From: Pseudomonas helleri
Lineage (GTDB): Bacteria; Pseudomonadota; Gammaproteobacteria; Pseudomonadales; Pseudomonadaceae
Reading direction: 5' to 3'
Assembly (NCBI RefSeq): GCF_001043025.1
Contig: NZ_JYLD01000003.1
Span: 310,001-374,000 of the forward strand
Length of the DNA: 64,000 nucleotides
In this document: positions 41,914 through 49,142 of the stretch, in pieces
Numbering within the stretch: the stretch's first letter is position 1
Layout: every line of letters begins with the position of its first letter
The notes under the pieces: model-generated
Database searches by the model: none
The model's input: only the letters and a program-made list of their open reading frames with translations
What the model was told of the DNA's origin: nothing
Position numbers and translations under genes: made by a program

Positions 41914-42789
41914 ATGCACACACTGCACACCCTGCACGTTTTTCAAGCCATGGGCAGCTCGCCCAATGCCCGGCTGGAGCACAGCGCCGAACTGGGTGAC
42001 GGCATGGCTGCGGCGTTGTGGAGCAACCATCACGACGCGCGCAGCTACGAGGCGCCGACGCATCACACCTTGTCGTGCTATATCTCGGGCGGCACGGGCA
42101 CCTTTCGTCGGGAAAAACCGGGCAGCAAAGGCTCGCCGGGCAAGCTCTGTGTGCTGCCCGCCGAACATCAATCGTCGTGGATCATCAATGGCGAAATTCG
42201 CCTGGCGCACGTGTATGTCAGCCAGGAGCAATTCGCCCTGGGTTGCATCACCCTGCTCGACCGCGAACCGCGCAGCCTGCAACTGCGCGAAATCACCTTT
42301 CAAGAAGACGAGCAGCAAAGCCTGCGCTTTCATCAGTTGATCAACCTGAACTGGAGCGAGCCGGGCGAACGCCTGCTGACCAGCAGCCTGGCCAGCACCC
42401 TGCTCGACCATGCGTTGCTCAATCAGGTGGGGATGCGCGACGGGCTGCAACTCAAAGGCGGGCTGGCCGCCCATCAGCGTCGCCACTTGGTTGAGAGCAT
42501 TGAGCATTCATTGGCCGAGCCGCTCAGCATCGGGCAACTGGCGGCGCAATGCGCGCTGTCGCCCTACCACTTTGCGCGCATGTTCCGTGAAAGCTTCGGT
42601 GTGCCGCCGCATCAATACGTGCTAGCCCGACGCATGGCCCGCGCGCGTGAGTTACTGCGCAACAGCTCGCTGGCGCTGGGCGACATCGCACTGGCCTGCG
42701 GCTTTGCCAGCGCCAGCCATTTCACCAACCGGTTCAAGCAAAGCATGGGCGCCACACCGGGGGAGTACCGGGCGGCTTTCATCCCATAA
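41914..42789 (+). CDS. AraC-family transcriptional regulator
   Basis: A 291-residue protein with an N-terminal cupin-like sensing domain (about 1-170) and a C-terminal double helix-turn-helix (about 190-291). The latter includes LSIGQLAAQCALSPYHFARM and IALACGFASASHFTNRFKQS followed by GATPGEYR, the conserved AraC signature. ATG 41914 has GGAG eight bases upstream and is preferred to ATG 41890, where the spacing is too short. It is divergent from the EamA transporter gene, its likely target. Confidence 0.92.
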   Translation: MHTLHTLHVFQAMGSSPNARLEHSAELGDGMAAALWSNHHDARSYEAPTHHTLSCYISGGTGTFRREKPGSKGSPGKLCVLPAEHQSSWIINGEIRLAHVYVSQEQFALGCITLLDREPRSLQLREITFQEDEQQSLRFHQLINLNWSEPGERLLTSSLASTLLDHALLNQVGMRDGLQLKGGLAAHQRRHLVESIEHSLAEPLSIGQLAAQCALSPYHFARMFRESFGVPPHQYVLARRMARARELLRNSSLALGDIALACGFASASHFTNRFKQSMGATPGEYRAAFIP

Positions 42790-42792
42790 CCT

Positions 42793-42870
42793 GTGGGAGC
42801 GGGCTTGCTCGCGATTGGGTCTCTGCCCGGACATCCGCGTCGTCTGCATCGCGAGCAAGCCCGCTCCCAC
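42793..42870. repeat. REPIN of the GTGGGAGC/GCTTGCTCGCGAT family
   Basis: The inverted pair begins GTGGGAGCGGGCTTGCTCGC and ends with GCCCGCTCCCAC, with about 37 bases between the arms. It lies between the convergent AraC gene and the siderophore receptor gene. Confidence 0.9.
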
Positions 42871-42891
42871 CCAAGGCCATAACCTGCGGGC

Positions 42892-45324
42892 TTAAAACTC
42901 CAGGGTGCTGGACAGGGTGAACTGGCGCGAATCTCCGATCGAGACGAAGGTACGGCTGGCCGCCGAGGTGTAGTAAGTGCGGTCAAACAGGTTTTTGACG
43001 TTGAACTGGAATTTGACCTTTTGCCCTTCAATGCGGGTGTCGTAGGTGGCGAACGCATCGGCCACGGTGTACGACGGCAGGTCGAAGTCGTTCAGCGCAT
43101 CGCCCGCCCGTTCGCCCACATAACGGGCACCCGCGCCGACCCGCAACTTGTCACCGCCAATGATGCTGCCGAAGTCATACACTGCCGACACCGAGCCGCT
43201 GTTTTTGGCCACGTTCTGCAAGCGCATGCCTTGGTAGGTGTTGTCTTTGGTCACTTCAGCATCGGTGTAGGCGTAGCTGCCAATCAGGCTCCAGTTGTCA
43301 CTTAACTGGCCGGTGACGTCCAGTTCCAGGCCGCGTGAGCGAACCTGGCCCGCCGTCGAGTAAACAGTGTCTGCGCCCACGGTTGTCGACACCAGTACGT
43401 TGCGTTTTTTAATGTCGTACAACGCCACCGTGCCGGTAATGCGTCCCGGAATGTCCAGCTTGGCGCCCAGTTCCCACGACTTGGACTGCTCAGGGGCAAT
43501 GGCCGAATCGAGTACCACGCCGCCATCCAGCGGGGCGATGCTGGAGTTGGGCTTGAACGATTCGGTGTAGCTGCCGTAGAACGACAACTCATCGGTGTAG
43601 CGGTACACCAGCCCTGCACGCGGAATCCATTTAACCCCGTTGGTATCCGTACTGGCTTTGAACGGGATGGCTTTACCCGCCAATTGGTCGTACTTCTGGA
43701 AACGCGCACCCGCCACCAGAATCCATTGATCGGTGAGGTGAATGGAGTCTTGGGCAAATAACGAATCGCTGCGCAACAGGTCGGTCTGATTGCTGTCCTT
43801 GGCGCTGACCGTGGTGCCCGCCACTTCATTGCCGTACACCGGATTGAGGTAGTTGAAGGTGGACTTGCTGTTTTGGCGGATCAATTCAGCACGGTAGATT
43901 TTGCGGTATTCGTCATCCAGGCCAAACACCAGGTCATGCTGCATACCCGCCGCCTGAACCTTGCCTTGCAGGCTGACTGTAGAAAAGCGGTCGGTGGTGA
44001 GGGCGCCCTTGGTGCCGTCCATGCTGCGAGTCAGGGTACCGTCCGAGTTGACCTTGGTCACACGCACTTGGCTGGCGTCGTAGGTTTCGCGGTTCCAGCT
44101 GTAGCCGAAGTGGGCTTTCCAGTCGTCGTTGAGGTCATGATCGACTTCAAAGCGGTACAGGTCCGAACGTCCTTCCATGTTGTTGAAAGGCTCATCCAGA
44201 CGGCGCGTGGCCGGGATGTCCAGCGGATGGTTAGTCGCAGGGTTGATCGCCGTGCCACGGTCAAATGGCGAGAGGAATTCGCGGTGTTCGTAGGCCATTA
44301 ACACTTGAGTGTTGTCGCCGTACCAAGCCAGCGACGGCGCCACGAGGGTTTCGCGGTGCACGCCAAAGTTGCGCCAGTAATCTTCGTCTTCGTGGTCGAC
44401 GATCATCCGGTAAGCCAGCCCCGAATCACCCAAAGGCCCCGTGCTGTCCAGGCTGCCACCGCTGCCGTTTTTACCCGAGCCATAGCTCGAGCCGCGCACG
44501 GTCACGGCGTTGTACTGCTCCAGCAACGGTTTTTTGCTGACCACGTTGACCACTCCGCCCGGGTCTTGAATGCCGTAGAGCAACGAAGCCGGGCCTTTGA
44601 GCACCTCGACCCGCTCAGCGGTGGCATTCAGCGCCCGCCCCTGCACGATAGGCATGCCGTCGCGCATGATCGAGCCGTCGCGGTTGTCACCAAAACCGCG
44701 CTTCATCACCGAGTCCTGGGTGCTACCCAGCGTATTGCCCTGGGTGATGCCGCTGATATTGTTCAGCGCGTCATCGAGGTTGCGCGGCGCCTGATCGCGA
44801 ATCACCTGCGCGGGCACCACGTTGATGGTTTGCGGGGTTTCCATGGACGAACCCGTGCCGCGCATCACCGATGACGTGGCGGGAGGCTGATAGGTGGTGT
44901 CGTTTTGCATCTGCGAGGTAATGCTGGTCGCCCCCAGATTCAGCGCATCCCCGGTCGGCTGCGGCTCAAGGGCGTAGGTGGTGGCGTCAATACGGCGGAC
45001 GTTGAAGCCCGAATGCGCCAGCAATTGCTGCAAAGCCTGATCTGCACTCAGGCGACCTTTAATGGCCGGTGCTTGCAGGCCGAATGGCGCCTCATCGGTG
45101 TAAACCACACTGAGGCCGGTCAAGCGGCTGAAATCGTTTAATGCCTGGGGCAACGCCTTAGCCGGCAGATTGAAATCAAACAGCGCCACGGGTTGCTGCT
45201 GCGCAACGTCTTGCGCCAACGCCACGCTCAACGGGCTGAGTGCCAGACCTGCCATCACCAACGCAGACGCGCCCATCCACTGCTTTACCGAACCGCCTGC
45301 CGCCGACCTTGCCCTGGACTTCAT
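42892..45324 (-). CDS. TonB-dependent siderophore receptor with signalling (STN) domain
   Basis: An outer-membrane receptor of 810 residues. After a signal peptide (ALVMAGLALSPLSVALAQ) comes an STN signalling domain (FDFNLPAKALPQALNDFSRL to TYALEP, about 45-120) that contacts a FecR partner in the periplasm. The plug follows (SMETPQTINVVPAQVIRDQA, then LKGPASLLYGIQDPGGVVNV), and a 22-strand barrel ends in a terminal Phe (FTLSSTLEF). It resembles FpvA/FoxA-type receptors; the ligand is unknown. I chose ATG 45324 because AGGT lies seven bases upstream; starts at 45330 and 45381 are possible. It is encoded downstream of its ECF sigma and FecR genes. Confidence 0.93.
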   Translation of the reverse strand: MKSRARSAAGGSVKQWMGASALVMAGLALSPLSVALAQDVAQQQPVALFDFNLPAKALPQALNDFSRLTGLSVVYTDEAPFGLQAPAIKGRLSADQALQQLLAHSGFNVRRIDATTYALEPQPTGDALNLGATSITSQMQNDTTYQPPATSSVMRGTGSSMETPQTINVVPAQVIRDQAPRNLDDALNNISGITQGNTLGSTQDSVMKRGFGDNRDGSIMRDGMPIVQGRALNATAERVEVLKGPASLLYGIQDPGGVVNVVSKKPLLEQYNAVTVRGSSYGSGKNGSGGSLDSTGPLGDSGLAYRMIVDHEDEDYWRNFGVHRETLVAPSLAWYGDNTQVLMAYEHREFLSPFDRGTAINPATNHPLDIPATRRLDEPFNNMEGRSDLYRFEVDHDLNDDWKAHFGYSWNRETYDASQVRVTKVNSDGTLTRSMDGTKGALTTDRFSTVSLQGKVQAAGMQHDLVFGLDDEYRKIYRAELIRQNSKSTFNYLNPVYGNEVAGTTVSAKDSNQTDLLRSDSLFAQDSIHLTDQWILVAGARFQKYDQLAGKAIPFKASTDTNGVKWIPRAGLVYRYTDELSFYGSYTESFKPNSSIAPLDGGVVLDSAIAPEQSKSWELGAKLDIPGRITGTVALYDIKKRNVLVSTTVGADTVYSTAGQVRSRGLELDVTGQLSDNWSLIGSYAYTDAEVTKDNTYQGMRLQNVAKNSGSVSAVYDFGSIIGGDKLRVGAGARYVGERAGDALNDFDLPSYTVADAFATYDTRIEGQKVKFQFNVKNLFDRTYYTSAASRTFVSIGDSRQFTLSSTLEF

Positions 45325-45441
45325 GCTCATGACCTGTGTATGACTTGTTACGGAATACGAATTTTTCGCATTTTCAAGCACTACACGGATGGGCTCAGGG
45401 TTTACCTCACCTGTTGTTGAAAAATAATTTTAAATCTCCTC

Positions 45442-45648
45442 TCAATCCGCACTGTGCGTGTTGCACTTCAATTCAATAAGCGCCCGCATATCGGCCATTA
45501 CTTGATCGTGCGGGACTCCGGGGCCTGGATCATCCAGCGCGGCTTGTACCTTGGCGTGAAACCAACGGTCATAACTGGCCGCCTGCTCTTGGGTTTCGAA
45601 CGTTTTAGCAGCGGACTCTGCAACACAGTGCGTATGTTTGGCGCTCAT
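45442..45648 (-). CDS. Antitoxin-like / stability-determinant family small protein
   Basis: A 68-residue protein starting MSAKHTHCVAESAAKTFETQ. The core EQAASYDRWFHAKVQAALDD followed by P-G-VPHDQVMADMRALI matches, as I remember the family, small RelB/ParD-type antitoxins annotated as stability determinants, which normally precede a RelE/ParE toxin gene. No toxin-sized frame follows: the next gene is the receptor, 117 bases away. ATG 45648 has GGAGG about a dozen bases upstream; a start at 45699 lacks a good site. It lies between the FecR gene and its receptor gene on the same strand, so it may simply be co-transcribed. It could be an orphan antitoxin or the remnant of a lost pair. Confidence 0.65.
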   Translation of the reverse strand: MSAKHTHCVAESAAKTFETQEQAASYDRWFHAKVQAALDDPGPGVPHDQVMADMRALIELKCNTHSAD

Positions 45649-45810
45649 GGGGGAGCCCTCCGCGTGAATGTTCGTGAGTCTAATCCGTACCTGATTCACT
45701 GTCGTTGCCGGGCCGATGAAGGGGGTGAACCAGATGTACTCAGGCTAGGCTTGAGAATCGGCTTTCACAAGCAAGGCACGCCGCTTTGGCTTGAGAGAAA
45801 AGTCCGGTAA

Positions 45811-46800
45811 TCAGCGCAGAACAATCACCTTCCCAAACAGGTTGTGCTGTTCAAACCCGAGCACGCCTTGCAGGGAATTAATCACTGTTTGCGGGTCCTG
45901 GCTGGGGAAGCTGCCGCTGATACGCCGTTCACCCAACTGCGCATTCAGCAGCACAATCTGCCCGGGGTAATAACGCTTGAGGTCGGCCACGACATCGGCC
46001 AGCGGGGTTTTGTAGTACGTCAGCCAGCCCGTGCGCCAGCCCAGTTGTGCAAGGCTGTCGACGCGGTGCACGGTGTCTGCCGTGCCTGCGGCGTAGGCCA
46101 CTTGTTGATCAGCGGTAAGAATCTGCTGCGGCGCCTGTTTGTCAGCCTTGACCCCGACCCGCCCGGACAACACCGTGACCTGCGCGCCGCCAGGCTGTAA
46201 ACGAACCTCAAACTCGGTGCCCAACACCCGCGCTTCGCCGCCGTCGGCATCCACCACAAATGGCTGGCCGGTGTGGGTGACGTGAAAAAACGCCACGCCC
46301 CGGCGCAATTCGACATGTCGCTCGTTGCCACTGAAGTTCACAGCAATGGCGCTGTCGGCGCCCAGCGTCACTTCGGATTGATCGGCCAGGGTCAAGGTTC
46401 GCACTTGCCCCGGCGCACTGACGTAATCGGCCCCCAGATCATTTAGCCAGCGCATGGGTTGCCAACCGGCGAACACCCCGACCATCAGCAACAGGCAGGC
46501 TGCTACGGCGAGGCCGCTGGACCAGCGTGCCAGGCGATGACGGCGGCTGACGTTCATCTGCGACAGGTAGCGCTGCATCACCAGCGCTTCTTCATTGGCC
46601 AAGGTGCTGCCCGCCACTTCGCTCAGTTCCCACACCACTTGCGCCTGCGCGTAGGCCTCGGCATGGGCCGGGTCTGCTTGCAGCCAGCGGCTGAAGGTGG
46701 CCTGGTCGCCGCTTTCGGGCTGGTCATGCAGCACGCTCAGCCATTGCAGCGCGGTGCGCTCCTGCTCGGGTGTCACCTGGATCTTCGAATGTTGAGTCAC
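45811..46800 (-). CDS. FecR-family anti-sigma/sigma regulator
   Basis: A 329-residue inner-membrane protein. The N-terminal cytoplasmic domain (about 10-80, with ALQWLSVLHDQPESGDQATF and RWLQADPAHAEAYA) binds the sigma factor. One membrane helix (SGLAVAACLLLMVGVFAGW, about 95-113) is followed by the periplasmic FecR domain (about 130-329) with VELRRGVAFFHVTHTGQPFV and GTEFEVRL, ending in a short STN-like segment. The GTG start overlaps the sigma gene stop (GTGA). It should pass the signal from the siderophore receptor to the adjacent ECF sigma factor. Confidence 0.93.
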   Translation of the reverse strand: MTQHSKIQVTPEQERTALQWLSVLHDQPESGDQATFSRWLQADPAHAEAYAQAQVVWELSEVAGSTLANEEALVMQRYLSQMNVSRRHRLARWSSGLAVAACLLLMVGVFAGWQPMRWLNDLGADYVSAPGQVRTLTLADQSEVTLGADSAIAVNFSGNERHVELRRGVAFFHVTHTGQPFVVDADGGEARVLGTEFEVRLQPGGAQVTVLSGRVGVKADKQAPQQILTADQQVAYAAGTADTVHRVDSLAQLGWRTGWLTYYKTPLADVVADLKRYYPGQIVLLNAQLGERRISGSFPSQDPQTVINSLQGVLGFEQHNLFGKVIVLR

Positions 46801-47348
46801 GATGCTGTCCCTGGCGGCTCTCGCAAGCTGGCCTTGCAGGCCTCTAGGGCGCGCATCATATGTTTTTCGACGGCACTTTGGGACACGCCTGTGACCTTGG
46901 CGATCTCGGCATAGGTGCGGCCATGGATGCGATTGAGCAAAAAGATGTGCCGGGTGCGCTCCGGCAGGCTGCGCAAGGCCGCCTCGACCTGGCGCAAATC
47001 ATTGCCCGCCTCCAGCGCCGCCTGCGGCTCACAGCCTTGGGCGTCAGGCTCGGTCTGCCAATGCTGGTTGAGCCGGTCGCGGCTGCCTTCGCTGCGCAGA
47101 TGGTCGATAGCGATGTTGCCCGCGCAACGCAGCAAATAAGTGCCCAGTTCCTCAACCTGAACCAAGGGCCGACGCCAGAACCGCAAAAACAAATCCTGAA
47201 CCAGATCGGCGGCCGTGGCCCGGCAGCCCACGCGGCGGCTGACCAGCGCTTCCATTTGTGGGCGCTGGGATAAAAACACCTGCAGAAAATGCGCACGTCC
47301 ATGGCGCGATTCACTGCCAGGTCCATCCTTGAGTTCGGGAGGGTTCAT
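46797..47348 (-). CDS. ECF sigma factor of the FecI/FpvI type (siderophore system)
   Basis: A 183-residue ECF sigma factor. Region 2 is RRVGCRATAADLVQDLFLRF and LGTYLLRCAGNIAIDHLRSE (about 35-85). Region 4 is LPERTRHIFLLNRIHGRTYA, then EIAKVTGVSQSAVEKHMMRA (about 125-170). It should recruit RNA polymerase to the receptor promoter when FecR relays ligand binding. A Fur-box match lies 41 bases upstream of the start. It shares a divergent promoter region with fecI. Confidence 0.93.
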   Translation of the reverse strand: MNPPELKDGPGSESRHGRAHFLQVFLSQRPQMEALVSRRVGCRATAADLVQDLFLRFWRRPLVQVEELGTYLLRCAGNIAIDHLRSEGSRDRLNQHWQTEPDAQGCEPQAALEAGNDLRQVEAALRSLPERTRHIFLLNRIHGRTYAEIAKVTGVSQSAVEKHMMRALEACKASLREPPGTAS

Positions 47349-47388
47349 GGGCGTCGAGGCGGGAAGTCAAAAAGAAGGCGGATATTAA

Positions 47389-47403
47389 TGATAAATATTC
47401 TCA
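47389..47403. promoter_or_regulatory. Fur box
   Basis: TGATAAATATTCTCA agrees with the 7-1-7 Fur consensus (TGATAAT, any base, ATTATCA) at 12 of 14 positions. It lies about 41 bases upstream of the minus-strand sigma gene, so iron repression of that sigma operon is likely. Confidence 0.8.
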
Positions 47404-47484
47404 TATGCAAAAGCAGATGACGGGCTGTGCTGAATCCTTTGATCAAGGGTGATTGCTCAATCCAATCCCTCGCTACTACAATGC

Positions 47485-47499
47485 GAACAATTCTTGTTC
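47485..47499. promoter_or_regulatory. Palindrome upstream of fecI, possible second Fur site
   Basis: GAACAATTCTTGTTC is a perfect 6-3-6 palindrome, 33 bases upstream of the preferred fecI start. The overlapping TGCGAACAATTCTTG agrees with the Fur consensus at only about 8 of 14 positions, so Fur binding is uncertain. Confidence 0.45.
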
Positions 47500-47532
47500 T
47501 CTAAAGCGTCTTCTGCGCAGCTGGAGTGGTCG

Positions 47533-48021
47533 TTGCCCCCGTCAAACACCGTCGAGGTTCTCTATCAGGACCACCACAGCTGGCTCACCGCCTGGCTGCG
47601 GCGCAAGCTGGGTTGCCCGCAAGGCGCTGCCGATCTGGCGCAAGACACCTTTATGCGGCTGCTGACCGCCCGCGAAACACCGACCATTGCCGAACCCCGG
47701 GCTTTTTTGACCGTGGTTGCCAAGCGCGTGCTGTTTAACCACTATCGTCGCCAGGAGCTGGAGCGCGCCTATTTGCAGGCGCTGGCAGAGCTGCCCGAGA
47801 CGCTGGTGCCGTCTGAAGAAGACAAAGCCATCATCCTGCAAACCCTCGCCGAGCTGGATCAATTGCTCGACGGCCTGCCCTCGCCGGTCAAGCGTGCCTT
47901 TTTGCTGGCACAGGTCGATGGCCTGAGCTATGCCGAGATCGGCGCGCAACTGGGCATTTCGATTGCCACGGTTAAACGCCACCTGAACAAAGCCGCCCTG
48001 CGCTGCTACTTCGCCCTGTGA
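47533..48021 (+). CDS. fecI: ECF sigma factor FecI (ferric citrate system)
   Basis: The product has about 162 residues: VEVLYQDHHSWLTAWLRRKL starts region 2, followed by AADLAQDTFMRLL and RAFLTVVAKRVLFNHYRRQE. Region 4 is LPSPVKRAFLLAQVDGLSYA, then EIGAQLGISIATVKRHLNKA. This layout is that of FecI. I chose TTG 47533 because GGAG lies six bases upstream and the protein then begins just before the conserved region. A GTG at 47449 would put the upstream palindrome inside the gene. Its stop overlaps the start of fecR. With FecR and FecA it forms the ferric-dicitrate signalling pathway. Confidence 0.93.
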   Translation: MPPSNTVEVLYQDHHSWLTAWLRRKLGCPQGAADLAQDTFMRLLTARETPTIAEPRAFLTVVAKRVLFNHYRRQELERAYLQALAELPETLVPSEEDKAIILQTLAELDQLLDGLPSPVKRAFLLAQVDGLSYAEIGAQLGISIATVKRHLNKAALRCYFAL

Positions 48022-48983
48022 ACGGCGCCTTTAATCATCCGCCAGACATCACCCCGGGGGTCGCCGAGCAAGCGGTGAGCTGGCTGGTGGAAATGCAGGG
48101 CGGCGCGCTTAGCCCCCGGCGCCAGCAAGCCTGGGAGCATTGGCTACAGGCCCACAGCGAACACCAACGCGCCTGGGAGCATATTCAGCGGGTCAACCAA
48201 CGCTTGCGCGGGCTGTCCTCGCCCCTAGCCCACGCCGCGTTGAACGCGCCGAAAAGCAGCAGCCGTCGCCACGCCCTCAAGCTGTTGCTGTTGTTGGGCG
48301 CGGGCTCGGCACTGACCTACGGCCTGCGCGACCAATTGCCGATCACCCCGCTGCTGGCGGATTACAGCAGCCCGGTCGGCCAGCGTCGCAAAGTGCAGTT
48401 ACAAGACGGCAGCCTGATCCAGCTCAACACCGCCAGCTCGGTGGATGTGAACTTCAACGCCCAGCAGCGCGTGATTCGTCTGCTGGAGGGCGAGATGCAG
48501 CTGATTACCGCTAAAGATCCCCGGCCTTTGCAGGTGCTCACCGCCGATGGCCTGTTGCAGCCGCAGGCCGCGCGCCTGAACCTGCGCCAATTCAATAACC
48601 GCACCGAACTGGCCGTGTTTGATGGCCGGGTCGCGCTGTCACCGGCCGATCACACCGGCGGCCCGTTGTGGGTAAACGCCCATCAGCAAGTGAGCTTTAA
48701 CCGCTTGGCCTGGAGCACTCCGCAGGCGCTGGACGCTGGCAGCGGCGCCTGGACTGACGGCATGCTGGTGGCCGCACACATGCGCCTGCAAGACTTTCTG
48801 GCCGAACTGGGCCGCTACCGCCGCGGCCAACTCAATTGCGACCCTAAAGTCGCTGAGCTGCTGATCTCCGGCACTTACCCGATAGACGAGAGCGAGCGGA
48901 TCCTTAGCCTGCTGGAAATCAGCCTGCCGGTGCGGGTCAGACGCTTTACGCGGTACTGGGTGACAGTCGAGGCACGTGCGTAA
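48018..48983 (+). CDS. fecR: FecR, sigma regulator of the ferric citrate system
   Basis: A 321-residue protein: cytoplasmic sigma-binding domain (about 10-75, with AVSWLVEMQGGALSPRRQQA and WEHWLQAHSEHQRAWEH), a membrane helix (LKLLLLLGAGSALTYGL, about 91-107), and a periplasmic FecR domain with VQLQDGSLIQLNTASSVDVN and VIRLLEGEMQLIT. The C-terminus (VAELLISGTYPIDESERILS) contacts the FecA signalling domain in the known system. The GTG start overlaps the fecI stop by four bases. It lies upstream of fecA. Confidence 0.92.
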   Translation: MNGAFNHPPDITPGVAEQAVSWLVEMQGGALSPRRQQAWEHWLQAHSEHQRAWEHIQRVNQRLRGLSSPLAHAALNAPKSSSRRHALKLLLLLGAGSALTYGLRDQLPITPLLADYSSPVGQRRKVQLQDGSLIQLNTASSVDVNFNAQQRVIRLLEGEMQLITAKDPRPLQVLTADGLLQPQAARLNLRQFNNRTELAVFDGRVALSPADHTGGPLWVNAHQQVSFNRLAWSTPQALDAGSGAWTDGMLVAAHMRLQDFLAELGRYRRGQLNCDPKVAELLISGTYPIDESERILSLLEISLPVRVRRFTRYWVTVEARA

Positions 48984-48988
48984 CCCCC

Positions 48989-49046
48989 TGTAGGAGCGAG
49001 CTTGCCTCGCGATCTTTTGATCTTTTAAAAGATCGCGAGGCAAGCG
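48989..49046. repeat. Truncated REPIN between fecR and fecA
   Basis: A full left copy (TGTAGGAGCGAGCTTGCCTC, then GCGATC) is followed by an inverted partner that stops after GAGGCAAGCG and lacks the outer CTCCTACA. A strong hairpin can still form, which could reduce read-through from fecR into fecA. Confidence 0.8.
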
Positions 49047-49142
49047 ATGTGTGCTTATTTCAAAAAACGTGAGCTGTTTTTAAATCTGGCGTGACAGAGA
49101 AGGTAAGCCACTTCGGTTATCCCTTCTTCTCAGGACTTTTTC

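Noticed and set aside
45454..45810. 118-codon plus-strand frame opposite the antitoxin-like gene, considered as a toxin
   Set aside because: It does not resemble RelE/ParE and is antisense to a gene with good family match.
47449..47532. Upstream extension of fecI from GTG 47449
   Set aside because: It would place the palindrome at 47485 inside the gene and lacks a ribosome binding site, whereas TTG 47533 has GGAG at the right distance.
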